Part shown: positions 34,503-46,449 of the stretch, piece after piece
Layout: every line of letters starts with the position of its first letter
How positions within the stretch are numbered: the stretch's first letter is position 1
Assembly (NCBI RefSeq): GCF_039543385.1
Contig: NZ_BAABJQ010000012.1
Coordinates: 62,001 to 126,000 of the forward strand
Source: Rugosimonospora acidiphila
GTDB taxonomy: Bacteria; Actinomycetota; Actinomycetes; Mycobacteriales; Micromonosporaceae
DNA: 64,000 nucleotides
Direction: 5' to 3'
The notes under the pieces: model-generated
The model's database searches: none
The model's input: the letters and a program-made list of their open reading frames with translations, nothing else
Told to the model about the DNA's origin: nothing
Program-made: the position numbers and the translations under genes

Positions 34503-35045
34503 TCAGGAGACCAGTCGTCGCCCTATGGAGTTGTGTCGTGCGGCGAGCTGGAACCTGGTACGCGTGTCGCGGGCCCCCCGGCGCAGCGACCGGTTGGCGT
34601 CCGACGCCAGGTGCGCCGTCCGCCAGCGCATTCCAGGACGCCCCTCGGTGTCGAGCGCGGCCAGAATCAGCCCACCCATCAGACCCAGATTCTTCATCAG
34701 GTGAGCCGCCTGATTCCTGCGATCGCCCGGATCCTCGACTTCCCAGAAGCGGTGAGCGGCCAGGGTCGTCGGGATCAGCGTGGTCAGCAGCGCGACCGCG
34801 GCCGGGCGCCGCAGCGGGGTCACCAGCGCGAGGCCCGCCACCAGCTTGACCAGCAGGTCAAGCTGCACCAGTGCGCGCGCGTCGCTCGGCAGCGCCGGGT
34901 GGATCCGTCGCACCATCGGTGAGACCCGGTCGGTAATCCGCTTCGCGGTGGGTACGTGAGGGTCGGGCTTCGCGACTCCCTGCGCTCCGCTCGCCACGAA
35001 GATCCCCGCCAGCATGGCGCGGGCCGCGGTCCGAGCAAGACTCAT
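34503..35045 (-). CDS. DoxX family membrane protein
   Basis: A 180-residue protein with about four membrane helices and the DoxX-type opening ARAMLAGIFVASGAQGVAKP. Actinobacterial DoxX proteins are tied to thiol and redox homeostasis, but no partner gene is visible here. A hydrophilic C-terminal tail of about 40 residues is Arg-rich. It stands alone between the GT87 gene and the ATPase gene. Confidence 0.8.
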   Translation of the reverse strand: MSLARTAARAMLAGIFVASGAQGVAKPDPHVPTAKRITDRVSPMVRRIHPALPSDARALVQLDLLVKLVAGLALVTPLRRPAAVALLTTLIPTTLAAHRFWEVEDPGDRRNQAAHLMKNLGLMGGLILAALDTEGRPGMRWRTAHLASDANRSLRRGARDTRTRFQLAARHNSIGRRLVS

Positions 35046-35143
35046 GCGCCGGTACTACCCACGGTCGGACGCTTTACACCGTCTGACCGGAGTTTGGCGC
35101 TGTGCCGCCGGACGGGCCGGTTCTCGCGCGATCGGCGGTCGGA

Positions 35144-36340
35144 CTACGCCGGCTGGGTTCGCAGGTACCGGCCGAAATGCGGAACCGTGAACGCCACGGT
35201 GCCGCGCTCGCCCGAGTAAATGAGTCCCTTCTTGATGAGCGCGTCCCGGGCCGGGGACAGCGAGGCCGGCTTCCGGTCCAGGCTCTTGGCCACCTCGGCG
35301 GTGGCCACCGCCTCGCCCTCGGCATCGGGCGTGGCCAGCGAGGCCATCGCGCGCATGTACTCCCGCTCGGCCGGGGTGGCGCGTTCGTACCGGGAGCCGA
35401 AGAAGCCGACCGCCAGCTCGGCCTCCGCCTCCGGCGCGCCGACCCGTACGTCGGCCGCCGTGATCGGGGTACGGGGCGCGTGATCCCAGGTGGCCTTCCC
35501 GTACGCCTGGACGAAGTACGGGTACCCGCCGCTGGCCTCGTACAGCGCGTCCAGCGCCTTCGCCTCGTACTCGACCTCTTCGCGCTCCGCCGGCGCGCAC
35601 AGCGCCAGGTCGGCCGAGATGCGGTCCAGCCGGTCGATGCGCTGGTACCGGAAGAGGCGCTCCGAGTAGGACTTGGCCGCGGACAGCACCGCGGGCAGGT
35701 GGGGCAGGCCGGCGCCGACCACGATCAGCGGCGCCCCGGTCTGGGACAGTTCGTGGCAGGCGGCGCAGAGCGCCGAGACGTCCTCCGGCGACATGTCCTG
35801 CATCTCGTCGATGAACAGCGCGATCCCGGTACCCACGTCGGTGGCGATGCTCGCCGCGTCGGTGAACAGCTCGACCAGGTCGATCTCGATGTCGCCGGAG
35901 TCGGCGCGGCCGCTGGCGGCCGGTACGTCGATGCCCGGCTGCCACCGGTCGCGAATCTTTCCGCTGCTGTTGGCGCGCAGCGCGAACGCCTTGAGGACGC
36001 CGAGGAACTCGTCGATCCGATCGGGGGCGCGATGGCGCGGGGCCAGCTCCCGGACCGCCATGTGCAGCGCGGCCGACAGCGGCCGGCGCATCGGCTGGTC
36101 GGGGCGTGCCTCGATCTTGCCGGTGCCCCACAGCCGCCCGATGGCCTGCGAGCGCAGCGTGTTGAGCAGGACGGTCTTGCCGACTCCGCGTAGGCCGGTG
36201 AGGACGAGCGACCGCTCGGGCCGATGGCGGGCGACCCGCTCCAGCACGACGTCGAAGACTTCCAGCTCGCGGTCGCGCCCGGCCAGTTCGGGCGGCCGCT
36301 GGCCGGCACCTGGCGCGTAGGGGTTGCGTACCGGATCCAC
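35144..36340 (-). CDS. AAA ATPase with C-terminal winged helix
   Basis: A 398-residue ATPase of the Orc1/Cdc6-like or STAND AAA type. Walker A is GLRGVGKT at 49-56 and Walker B IALFIDEMQD with Asp178-Glu179. The last ~90 residues (GSRYERATPAEREYMRAMASL to HFGRYL) resemble a winged helix that could bind DNA. Function is unknown. GTG 36340 has TACGGT six bases upstream, so it is probably leaderless. That promoter overlaps a cluster of five CTAG motifs, so it is likely to be tightly regulated. Confidence 0.82.
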   Translation of the reverse strand: MDPVRNPYAPGAGQRPPELAGRDRELEVFDVVLERVARHRPERSLVLTGLRGVGKTVLLNTLRSQAIGRLWGTGKIEARPDQPMRRPLSAALHMAVRELAPRHRAPDRIDEFLGVLKAFALRANSSGKIRDRWQPGIDVPAASGRADSGDIEIDLVELFTDAASIATDVGTGIALFIDEMQDMSPEDVSALCAACHELSQTGAPLIVVGAGLPHLPAVLSAAKSYSERLFRYQRIDRLDRISADLALCAPAEREEVEYEAKALDALYEASGGYPYFVQAYGKATWDHAPRTPITAADVRVGAPEAEAELAVGFFGSRYERATPAEREYMRAMASLATPDAEGEAVATAEVAKSLDRKPASLSPARDALIKKGLIYSGERGTVAFTVPHFGRYLRTQPA

Positions 36341-36346
36341 GATGGC

Positions 36347-36352
36347 ACCGTA
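36347..36352 (-). promoter_or_regulatory. TACGGT -10 box of AAA ATPase gene
   Basis: TACGGT on the minus strand, six bases before the GTG start. The first CTAG operator copy begins five bases further upstream. Confidence 0.5.
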
Positions 36353-36356
36353 TCGG

Positions 36357-36435
36357 GCTATCTAGCGTCATCGCTAGAAACGCCACGCGTTTATCCGTCG
36401 GTCTAGCGCTATCTAGCGTCTGGGCTAGATAGCGC
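36357..36435. promoter_or_regulatory. CTAG-rich operator cluster
   Basis: Five CTAG tetramers occur in 67 bases (36362, 36374, 36403, 36413, 36425), although CTAG is normally rare in such genomes. A 13-base direct repeat GCTATCTAGCGTC occurs at 36357 and 36408. The second copy also forms an inverted repeat: GCGCTATCTAGC (36406-36417) and GCTAGATAGCGC (36424-36435). The array covers the -35 region of the ATPase promoter. The 12-bp inverted repeat could alternatively terminate the upstream gene. Confidence 0.65.
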
Positions 36436-36441
36436 AATAAT

Positions 36442-37038
36442 TCACTGTTGCTTGAGGCAGAGAACGAAGTCCGAGGTGCTCGGCGCGGTCTGGTAGTAGA
36501 ACTCGTGGGTCGAGCCGGGGATTATCGTACACCTGTTCGTATCGCTCGTGCCATCCAGTCTGGCCAAGACCAAATAGGAGCCCGGGGCGCAGGCGACCAC
36601 CCGCAGCTTCGGGGCCTCCACGGTGCCGTCGTTGGCCACGCACTGGCCCCTGGCGATCGCAGCAGGATCATAACCGGGGCTCGCCGCCGCGCCCGACGGT
36701 GTCGCGGTCGGCGCCGACCGCGCGGCCGCCGCCGGGCCCTGGCGCATCAGGTACAGCGCCAGCGTGCCGCCGGCGCACACCACCAGGACAACGACCGTGA
36801 CCAGCGCAACCACCAGGCCGAGCGGTTCCCTTCCGGCCGGGCGAGGTCCGCGGGCGTCCGGCTGCTCCGGACAGGATCCGGCGGCGTCCGGTTGCCCTGG
36901 GCGAAATTCAGCGGCGCCCGGCTCCTCGGGGCGAGGTTCGGCGGCGCCCGGCTGCTGCGGGCGAGACCCGGCGGCGTCCGGCTCGGCGGGCAGTGGGTGG
37001 TCCGATCGCGAGCCGGCGCGACGGTGCGCGTCTGACAT
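36442..37038 (-). CDS. LppU/SCO3897-like membrane-anchored protein
   Basis: A 198-residue type II membrane protein. A cytoplasmic region of four 10-residue repeats (PGAAEPRPEE and relatives) is followed by a helix at about 75-97. The extracytoplasmic domain has cysteines in GQCVAN, VVACAPGSY, NRC and VLCLKQQ, like the LppU_SCO3897 domain (function unknown). AGGGGG precedes ATG 37038; the frame continues upstream to 37092. The stop lies next to the CTAG cluster. Confidence 0.75.
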   Translation of the reverse strand: MSDAHRRAGSRSDHPLPAEPDAAGSRPQQPGAAEPRPEEPGAAEFRPGQPDAAGSCPEQPDARGPRPAGREPLGLVVALVTVVVLVVCAGGTLALYLMRQGPAAAARSAPTATPSGAAASPGYDPAAIARGQCVANDGTVEAPKLRVVACAPGSYLVLARLDGTSDTNRCTIIPGSTHEFYYQTAPSTSDFVLCLKQQ

Positions 37039-37189
37039 GTAGACCCCCTGGTGCCCCTCCCGCGGGAGCATTTTCACGACCGCCGATGGCATCGGTCACT
37101 GTGGACACCGTAGCGTGACCGCCCACCTGGCCCGCGGCCCGCCGCCGAGCGGGCGGCGCGACCGGCCGCATTCCCGCTAGCATCGCGCG

Positions 37190-37862
37190 GTGCTGGCGAT
37201 CGCCTGTGCCGTGCTCGGTGGGCTGGTCGGCGCCATGGTGCCCGCCGTGACCCGCCGGCTGCTCGGCGTGCCGGCCGGGCCGCCGGAGATCGGCGCCGAG
37301 TGCGGCGCGGTGCGGGGAGCCGGTGGTGGGACCGGGCTCGCCCCGCCCGGGTGGCTCTGGGTGCCGCTGGGCGCGCTGGTGTTCGGCGGGCTGGGCTGGG
37401 CGCTGGGCCCGGGTCCCCTGCTGGTCGCGGCCCTGCCAGTCGCGGCGGCCGGGCTGGCGCTGGTCGCCACCGACCTGGCCTGCCTTCGGCTGCCCGATCC
37501 GTTGATCGGCGGCGCGTTCCTCGGCGCCGCGGCGGTGCTGGGCGTGACCTCGATCGCGAACGGCGACGGCCGCCCGCTGCTGCGGTGCGGGCTCGCCGGG
37601 CTGGGGTGCGCCGCGGCGTACTGCGTCGGGCTCGCGGTGCCGCGGGCCGGGCTGGGCATGGGCGACGCGAAGCTGTCCGGGCTGCTGGGGTTCCTGCTGG
37701 GCTGGCTCGGCTGGCCGGCGGTGCTGCTCGGGCTCGCGCTGCCGTACGTGTGCAACGCCCCGGTCGTGCTCGGGCTGTTGCTGACCCGCCGGGTGCGCCG
37801 GGGCACGCCGCTGCCGTTCGGCCCGGCGCTGCTGGCCGGGGCGTACCTGACGATCCTGCTGG

Positions 37863-37870
<8 letters not shown>
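37190..37870 (+). CDS. Prepilin peptidase (A24 family)
   Basis: A 226-residue polytopic aspartic protease of the type IV prepilin peptidase family. Both catalytic aspartates are in place, one in LVATDLACLRLPD and the other in GMGDAKLSGLLG. It lacks the N-terminal zinc methylase part, as in many actinobacterial Tad systems. No pilin or Tad genes are nearby, so its substrates lie elsewhere. GTG 37190 has TAGCAT six bases upstream (leaderless). It overlaps the 3' end of the helicase gene by eight bases, convergent. Confidence 0.87.
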
Positions 37871-41162
<3,292 letters not shown>

Positions 41163-41191
41163 GTGCGCCCCGCGACGCACGAACCGCCACG

Positions 41192-41896
41192 CTACCCGGG
41201 ACTTGATGATTCGTTGACGCAGCGTGAACCGGTCAGGGCCCGTACCACGGCGCCGACATCGGCCAGCGACTCCAGCACCAGGTCGGCACCTGCCGAGGCG
41301 AGTTCGTCGGCGCCGGCCGAGCCGCTCGCCACTCCGACCGCCCTCGCCCCGCACGCCAGCGCCGCCGCCACATCGTGCCGGGTGTCGCCGATGACCCACA
41401 GGTCGGCGAACGTGCCGTACTTCGCCTCGGCCCGCTGCCGGCCGCGGCGTACCAGGGTGGCACGGTCTCCGTCGTCGGTGCCGTACCCGCCCACGTCCAG
41501 GTCGAGCGTGCCGGACAGCCCGAGGGCGTCCAGCTTGACCTCCGCGACCGGCCGGATGTTGCCGGTCACCACCGTCTGCGTGATGTCCGGGCGTTCCGCC
41601 AATGCCGCCAGCACCTCCGCCGCTCCGGGCAGCACACGGCCATGCCGCGCCACCAGGTCCCGCCGGGCGGCGAACGCCGCCGCGTACCGGTCGAAGAACT
41701 CCTCGAAGTCGGGCTCCGGCAGCCCGTGCACCCGGAAGATCTCGGCGGCGGTATCCAGATCGGTGCGGCCCGCGAACGTGGGCAGCACCCGCGGGGCCAG
41801 GCCGGTCATGGCGCCGAACGCCTCGGCCCACGATTCTCGCGCCACACCGCCGGCGTGCAGGAGCGTCAGGTCGACGTCCCACATCAGCAGCCTCAC
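41192..41896 (-). CDS. HAD family hydrolase
   Basis: A 234-residue phosphoglycolate-phosphatase-like HAD enzyme. Motif I is WDVDLTLLHAGG, with a helical cap, VVTGN for motif II, and WVIGDTRHDVAAA for motif IV. The second residue of the usual DxD motif is present. The substrate is unknown. GTG 41896 overlaps the stop of the thiamine-binding gene by four bases, placing it at the end of the moaA-moaD operon. Confidence 0.88.
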   Translation of the reverse strand: MRLLMWDVDLTLLHAGGVARESWAEAFGAMTGLAPRVLPTFAGRTDLDTAAEIFRVHGLPEPDFEEFFDRYAAAFAARRDLVARHGRVLPGAAEVLAALAERPDITQTVVTGNIRPVAEVKLDALGLSGTLDLDVGGYGTDDGDRATLVRRGRQRAEAKYGTFADLWVIGDTRHDVAAALACGARAVGVASGSAGADELASAGADLVLESLADVGAVVRALTGSRCVNESSSPG

Positions 41897-42186
41897 CGCG
41901 ACAGGTACTCCTCCACGTAGGCGACCTTGCTGTTCAGCGCGTCGGTGACGCCGGGGCGCAGATCCGCCTTGAGTACCAGGCTGACCCGTCCGGCCCGCTC
42001 GGAGACCACGTCGACCGCCCGCTTCACCACCGCCATCACCTCGTCCCACTCGCCCTCCACAGTGGTGAACATGGAGTCGGTGCGGTTGGGCAGGCCGGAT
42101 TCGCGGACCACGCGGACCGCCTCGGCGACCAGGTCACCGACCGCTTCACCCACCCCGAGCGGGGTTACCGAGAACGCGACGAGCAT
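41893..42186 (-). CDS. Thiamine-binding protein, MTH1187 family
   Basis: A 97-residue ferredoxin-like protein of the MTH1187/YkoF type (MLVAFSVTPLGVGEAVGDLVAEAVRVV). Members bind thiamine or pyrimidine and are small cytoplasmic homomultimers. It lies five bases after moaD and overlaps the HAD gene. No thiamine synthesis genes are near, so its role in this cofactor operon is unclear. Confidence 0.85.
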   Translation of the reverse strand: MLVAFSVTPLGVGEAVGDLVAEAVRVVRESGLPNRTDSMFTTVEGEWDEVMAVVKRAVDVVSERAGRVSLVLKADLRPGVTDALNSKVAYVEEYLSR

Positions 42187-42190
42187 GTTT

Positions 42191-42430
42191 TCAACCTCCG
42201 GCGAAGGGCGGCAAGATGTCTACTGTGGACTGTGCCGGCACCGCCCTCGACCCATCCCGGCAGGCCAGTCCGTCAATGAGGAACGAGCACGATTTCAGTA
42301 CCAGCGCCAGCCGCTCGCCGTGCCGCCGGCTCAACTCGTCCAGCAGTTCGTCGAGGGTGTCGGCGTCCACCCGCTCCTCGGCAACGCCGGCCGCCGCGCG
42401 GGCGGCGGCGAAATAGCGCACGGTCGGCAC
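42191..42430 (-). CDS. moaD: MoaD, molybdopterin synthase sulfur carrier
   Basis: A 79-residue ubiquitin-like sulfur carrier with the required C-terminal Gly-Gly (PPFAGG). It donates thiocarboxylate sulfur to MoaE. GTG 42430 begins one base after the moaA stop. It is co-directional with moaA, so the two are co-transcribed. Confidence 0.9.
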   Translation of the reverse strand: MPTVRYFAAARAAAGVAEERVDADTLDELLDELSRRHGERLALVLKSCSFLIDGLACRDGSRAVPAQSTVDILPPFAGG

Positions 42431-42431
42431 G

Positions 42432-43439
42432 TCAGCCGCCGATCGCCGACATCGGGCGGGATGGCTGCAGGAACGCGGGTTCGTTGATCCCGTGCCCGGG
42501 CAGCTTGCCCCACATCGCCGCCTGCCAGCGCGCGGCGAGCTCCTCGTCCGAGCCGCCGCCGCGCAGCAGCGCGCGCAGGTCGGACTCTTCGCGGGCGAAC
42601 AGGCAGTTGCGGACCTGGCCGTCCGCGGTGAGCCGGGTGCGGTCACAGTCGCGGCAGAACGGCCGGGTGACGCTGGCGATCACGCCGACCTTGGGCGTGC
42701 CCGGGTAGCCCGCGACCAACCAGGTCTCCGCCGGTGCGCCGCCGCGCTCGTCGGGGTCGGCCAGCAGGGTGAAGGCCCCCTCCAGCGAGGCGAGGATCTC
42801 GTCGGCGGTCACCATCTGGCTCCGGGACCAGATGTGCCCGGCGTCCAGCGGCATCTGCTCGATGAACCGCTGCTGGTAGCCGTGCTCGAGGGCGAACCGG
42901 AGCAGCGGTACCGCCTCGTCATCGTTGATCCCGCGAATCAGCACCGAGTTGATCTTTATTGGGCCCAACCCGGCCTCGGCCGCCGCGACCAGCCCGGCGA
43001 TCACGTCGGCGTGTCGCTTACGGTGGGTGATCTGGGCAAACCTCTCCGGGGACAAGGTGTCCAGCGAGACGTTCACCCGATCGAGGCCGGCGGCGCGCAG
43101 CTCGGCGGCCCGCCGGTCGAGCCCTATCGCGTTGGTGGTCAGCGACAGCGACGGCCGTGGGCTCAGCGCGGCGGCCCGCGCCACGATGTCGGCCAGCCCC
43201 GGCCGCAGCAGCGGCTCGCCGCCGGTGAACCTGACCTCGGTGACGCCCAGCCGGGTCACCGCGATCTCGATCAGCCGGCCGACCTCCTCGTCCGACAGCA
43301 CGTCGGGGGTGGGCAACCAGGGCAGCCCCTCCGGTGGCATGCAGTAGGCGCAGCGCAGGTTGCACCGGTCGGTCAGCGAGACTCGCAGGTCGGTCGCCAC
43401 CCGACCGTAGCGGTCGGCAAGCGTCGGCGAGGTCACCAT
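42432..43439 (-). CDS. moaA: GTP 3',8-cyclase
   Basis: A 335-residue radical SAM enzyme that converts GTP to the cyclic intermediate handled by MoaC. The radical SAM cluster motif CNLRCAYC is near residue 25, the GGEP motif follows, and the second cluster motif CRDCDRTRL with RNCLF lies near the C-terminus. The two C-terminal glycines required for activity are present. ATG 43439 overlaps the fructosamine-kinase-like stop by seven bases. Confidence 0.95.
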   Translation of the reverse strand: MVTSPTLADRYGRVATDLRVSLTDRCNLRCAYCMPPEGLPWLPTPDVLSDEEVGRLIEIAVTRLGVTEVRFTGGEPLLRPGLADIVARAAALSPRPSLSLTTNAIGLDRRAAELRAAGLDRVNVSLDTLSPERFAQITHRKRHADVIAGLVAAAEAGLGPIKINSVLIRGINDDEAVPLLRFALEHGYQQRFIEQMPLDAGHIWSRSQMVTADEILASLEGAFTLLADPDERGGAPAETWLVAGYPGTPKVGVIASVTRPFCRDCDRTRLTADGQVRNCLFAREESDLRALLRGGGSDEELAARWQAAMWGKLPGHGINEPAFLQPSRPMSAIGG

Positions 43440-44392
43440 TCGACCGTAGCGCGAACAGCGGACATGACTGCCCCTCGATAGGCGGATCCGAACATCGCGG
43501 TGTGTACCAGCAGCAGTTGCAGTTGGTGCAGGGGTACCCGTCGTTCCCAGCCCGGTGCCAGCGGCCACACCTGCTGGTACCCGTCGATGATCCAGTCTAG
43601 ATACGGGGCGCCCCCGAACAAGGCGAGGTTGGCCAGGTCGGTCTCCCGGTGCCCGCCGTGCGCCGCCGGATCGATCAGGTACGCCCGGCCGGATGTGGCC
43701 CAGAGCACATTGCCCGGCCAGAGGTCGCCGTGGATGCGGGCGGGCGGCTCCCCGGCCGCCGGGCCGGCGTACCGGTCGATGTCGCCCAGCAGGTCCTCGA
43801 CGGCCGCCACGTCGGCCGGGGACAGTGCGCCCCGGTCCGCCGACATCCGCAGGTAGGGCTCCAACCGGACGGAGGCGAACCACCCCGGCCACGGCCCGGC
43901 CGACGGCTCGTTGTCCATCGGCAGCGCGCCGATGTACCCCGGCCAGGCGGCGCCGAAGGTCTCGGTACCGCTGCCGTGCATCGCGGCCAGGCCCCGACCC
44001 AGCTCTTCCGCCGCCTGGGCGCTCGGCGCGCCGGCGTTGATCCATTCGAGTGCCAGCAGGTCCGGTAGGGCAACGATGATCTCGGGAATCGGCACCGCTC
44101 CGGCCTCGCGCAGCCAGTTGAGGCCGGCGGCCTCGGCGGCGAAGAATCCGTCCGGCGCGGCTGTGGATATCTCTGTGGACGGCTGGGACCGCCCTGTGGA
44201 CGAATCTGTGGAGTGCTCGGGGGACGGTGCTGTGGACGACCAACTCTTCGTGAAGATCGAGTTGCCGTCGTCCAGCGTCAACCGGGACGCCTGACAGATC
44301 CCGCCGCCGCTCACCGGTGTCTCGCGGATGCGCTGGTGGGTGAGGAAGGTCGGCAGGTGGTGCGGATGCTGCCGGAGATATGCCAGATCCAC
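43433..44392 (-). CDS. Fructosamine kinase-like protein with inserted Ser-rich segment
   Basis: A 319-residue kinase of the fructosamine-kinase/APH fold, which phosphorylates glycated amines. It has the catalytic loop IHGDLWPGNVLW and the metal site YLIDPAAHGGHRETDLA. Compared with E. coli YniA, the loop after the ATP-lysine strand (IFTK, Lys49) is about 24 residues longer: a Ser/Thr-rich stretch at about residues 50-80. That insert is encoded by TGTGGA repeats resembling DnaA boxes. GTG 44392 has TACGGT six bases upstream, so it is probably leaderless. It opens the operon FK-moaA-moaD-thiamine-binding-HAD. Confidence 0.85.
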   Translation of the reverse strand: MDLAYLRQHPHHLPTFLTHQRIRETPVSGGGICQASRLTLDDGNSIFTKSWSSTAPSPEHSTDSSTGRSQPSTEISTAAPDGFFAAEAAGLNWLREAGAVPIPEIIVALPDLLALEWINAGAPSAQAAEELGRGLAAMHGSGTETFGAAWPGYIGALPMDNEPSAGPWPGWFASVRLEPYLRMSADRGALSPADVAAVEDLLGDIDRYAGPAAGEPPARIHGDLWPGNVLWATSGRAYLIDPAAHGGHRETDLANLALFGGAPYLDWIIDGYQQVWPLAPGWERRVPLHQLQLLLVHTAMFGSAYRGAVMSAVRATVEW

Positions 44393-44613
44393 TCCAGCAC
44401 CGTACCGCCGCGGCGGGCCCGTACCGGCGGCACTGTGGCCCGCGCTCACCCCCTTCCGCCGGGCGGCCCGACCGGTCGCCGCTCGTACCCTGGCGGGCCC
44501 GCCGGCGGATCCGCGCCGTCCTCGACCCGGCATCTGGACGACCCGGACTCGGCAACCCCCGGCCGACCTGGGGAAATGTGGTCGGCCTGTGGATAACTCG
44601 ACCGTCATCCACA
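44162..44613. promoter_or_regulatory. Cluster of DnaA-box-like sites
   Basis: Read as TGTGGAnnn, sites occur at 44162 (TGTGGATAT), 44174 (TGTGGACGG), 44195 and 44231 (both TGTGGACGA) and 44207 (TGTGGAGTG). An exact TGTGGATAA (reverse complement of TTATCCACA) lies at 44588-44596, and TCATCCACA at 44605-44613 on the opposite strand. Five lie inside the kinase gene's inserted segment and two in the intergenic gap before the DUF4192 gene. A DnaA titration or control role is inference. Confidence 0.5.
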
Positions 44614-44665
44614 GCCCGAAAAGTTTTCCTTCCGATCTCCACCGCGATTCGCCACCCTGGGCGCC

Positions 44666-45652
44666 ATGCCTTCGTCGCTGAGACTGCGCAGCACCGCCGA
44701 TGTCCTCGGCATGATCCCCTACCTGCTCGGATTCCACCCCTCCGACAGCGTCGTGCTGCTCGGGCTGCGGCGCGGTCGAGTGATCTTCGAGGCGCGCGGC
44801 GATCTGTCCGGCGCCGTCGACCTGGCCGACTACTACGCCGCCGTGGTCACCCGGCAGCAGGTCACCGACGTGATGGTCATCGGCTACGGTCCGGCCGCCG
44901 CCGTCACCCCGGGCGTGCTGGCCATCGATCGGGAGCTGACCGCCCTCGAAATCAACGTGCTCGACGTGCTGCGGGTGACCGGCAACCGCTACTGGTCCTA
45001 TTCGTGCCGTTCGCTCGACTGCTGTCCCGCCGAGGGCACACCGTTCGACCCGGTCAGCGGCCCGATCGCCGCGGCGGCCGTCGTGGCCGGGCATGTGGCG
45101 CTGCCCTCGCGAGCCGCGGTGCAGCGCAGGCTCGCCCCCGTCGAGGGACTGGCCAGGTCCGACATGCGCCGGGCGACCGCGCGGGCCGGTCGGCGGCTGG
45201 GTGAGCTGATCGCGGTCGCGGCCGACCCTCCCACCGCCGTGTTCGCCGCCGGTGCCGCGGCGGTCGATGGTGCCATCGATCGGCAGCGCTCAAGCGGCCA
45301 GTTGGACAACGACGAGGTGGCCTGGCTCACCGTGCTGCTGTGTCACCTGGTGGTGCGAGACCACGCCTGGGAGAGGGTCGACGGCGACCTGAACGTGCAC
45401 GTCGCCCTGTGGATAGAGGTCCTGCGGCGGGCCGATCCGGAATTGAGCGCCGCGCCGGCTACCTTGCTGGGTTTCGCCGCGTGGCGAGCGGGCGACGGAG
45501 TGATCGCCTCGATGGCGCTGGAGCGGGCACTGGCCGCGGACCCGGATTACGCACTGGCGAGGCTGCTCGCCGAGGCGGTGGCGGGAGGGGTGCCGCCGGA
45601 GGCGTGGGACGCGGCTCGGCGGGGTCAGACGACCCGATCGGGGCGGGTGTAG
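44666..45652 (+). CDS. DUF4192 family protein
   Basis: A 328-residue protein of the actinobacterial DUF4192 family, recognised from LRSTADVLGMIPYLLGFHPSDSVVLLGL at the N-terminus. Its function is unknown. It has no signal peptide or membrane helices. The 3' end overlaps the convergent fdhD gene by 28 bases. Near-consensus DnaA boxes lie 50-80 bases upstream of the start. Confidence 0.88.
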   Translation: MPSSLRLRSTADVLGMIPYLLGFHPSDSVVLLGLRRGRVIFEARGDLSGAVDLADYYAAVVTRQQVTDVMVIGYGPAAAVTPGVLAIDRELTALEINVLDVLRVTGNRYWSYSCRSLDCCPAEGTPFDPVSGPIAAAAVVAGHVALPSRAAVQRRLAPVEGLARSDMRRATARAGRRLGELIAVAADPPTAVFAAGAAAVDGAIDRQRSSGQLDNDEVAWLTVLLCHLVVRDHAWERVDGDLNVHVALWIEVLRRADPELSAAPATLLGFAAWRAGDGVIASMALERALAADPDYALARLLAEAVAGGVPPEAWDAARRGQTTRSGRV

Positions 45653-46449
45653 ACATTCATGGTCGTACCGCGCAGGAAGCCCACCACGGTCAGCCCGACC
45701 TCCTCGGCCAGCTCGACGGCGAGCGTGCTCGGCGCCGACACCGCCGCGATGATCGATATACCGGCCATCGAGGCCTTCTGCACCAACTCGAAGCTCGCCC
45801 GGCCGGACACCAGAAGGACCTGCCCGGCCAGCGGAAGCCGACCCTCCCGCAGGCCCCAGCCGACGACCTTGTCCACCGCGTTGTGGCGGCCCACATCCTC
45901 CCGGATCACCAGGAGCCGGCCGTCGGTGGTGAACAGCCCGGCGGCGTGCAGGCCGCCGGTCGTCTCGAAGGTGCGCTGGGCCTTGCGCAGGGTGTCCGGC
46001 AGCGTCACCAGCGTCGTGGCGTCCACCTTGGCCGGGTCCTGGTCGACCGGAAACCGCGACCGGGTCCGGACCGCGTCGATGCTCGCCTTGCCGCAGACGC
46101 CGCAGGAACTGGTGGTGTAGAAGTTGCGGCTCGGGTCGGTCACCGGCGCCGGTACGCCGGGCGTGAGGACGACGTCCACCACGTTGTACGTGTTCGGCGT
46201 GTCGGTACCGGCACACAGCTGAGCCGTGCGCACGTCCTCGCTGGAGCCGATGATCCCCTCGGTGAGCAGGAAGCCGAGGGCGAGGTCGATGTCGTTGCCG
46301 GGGGTCCTCATGGTGACGGCGAGCGCGGAGCGATCCACCCGGATCTCGAGCGGCTCCTCCGCCGCCAGCGAGTCGGGGCGCCGGGTCGGCTGCTGCCCGG
46401 CCGAGGTATCGATGCGCACTACGCTGCGCCGCGCGGTGACCCTTGCCAT
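45625..46449 (-). CDS. fdhD: Formate dehydrogenase accessory sulfurtransferase
   Basis: A 274-residue FdhD that carries sulfur from a cysteine desulfurase to the molybdenum cofactor of FdhF-type enzymes. The active-site motif SCGVCGKAS is intact. EDVGRHNAVDKV and VSGRASFELVQKA are conserved. ATG 46449 is followed directly by MARVTARR; the frame extends upstream without similarity. Its likely client is the YdeP/FdhF-type oxidoreductase encoded 2.4 kb further on. Confidence 0.94.
   Translation of the reverse strand: MARVTARRSVVRIDTSAGQQPTRRPDSLAAEEPLEIRVDRSALAVTMRTPGNDIDLALGFLLTEGIIGSSEDVRTAQLCAGTDTPNTYNVVDVVLTPGVPAPVTDPSRNFYTTSSCGVCGKASIDAVRTRSRFPVDQDPAKVDATTLVTLPDTLRKAQRTFETTGGLHAAGLFTTDGRLLVIREDVGRHNAVDKVVGWGLREGRLPLAGQVLLVSGRASFELVQKASMAGISIIAAVSAPSTLAVELAEEVGLTVVGFLRGTTMNVYTRPDRVV

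Noticed and set aside
41163..41882. Upstream in-frame extension of the EndoQ-UvrD gene
   Set aside because: It overlaps the HAD gene on the same strand in another frame and lacks similarity to PHP proteins.
44162..44613. Box cluster as a plasmid-type or chromosomal origin
   Set aside because: There is no AT-rich unwinding region, no initiator gene, and the sites lie mostly inside an intact gene.
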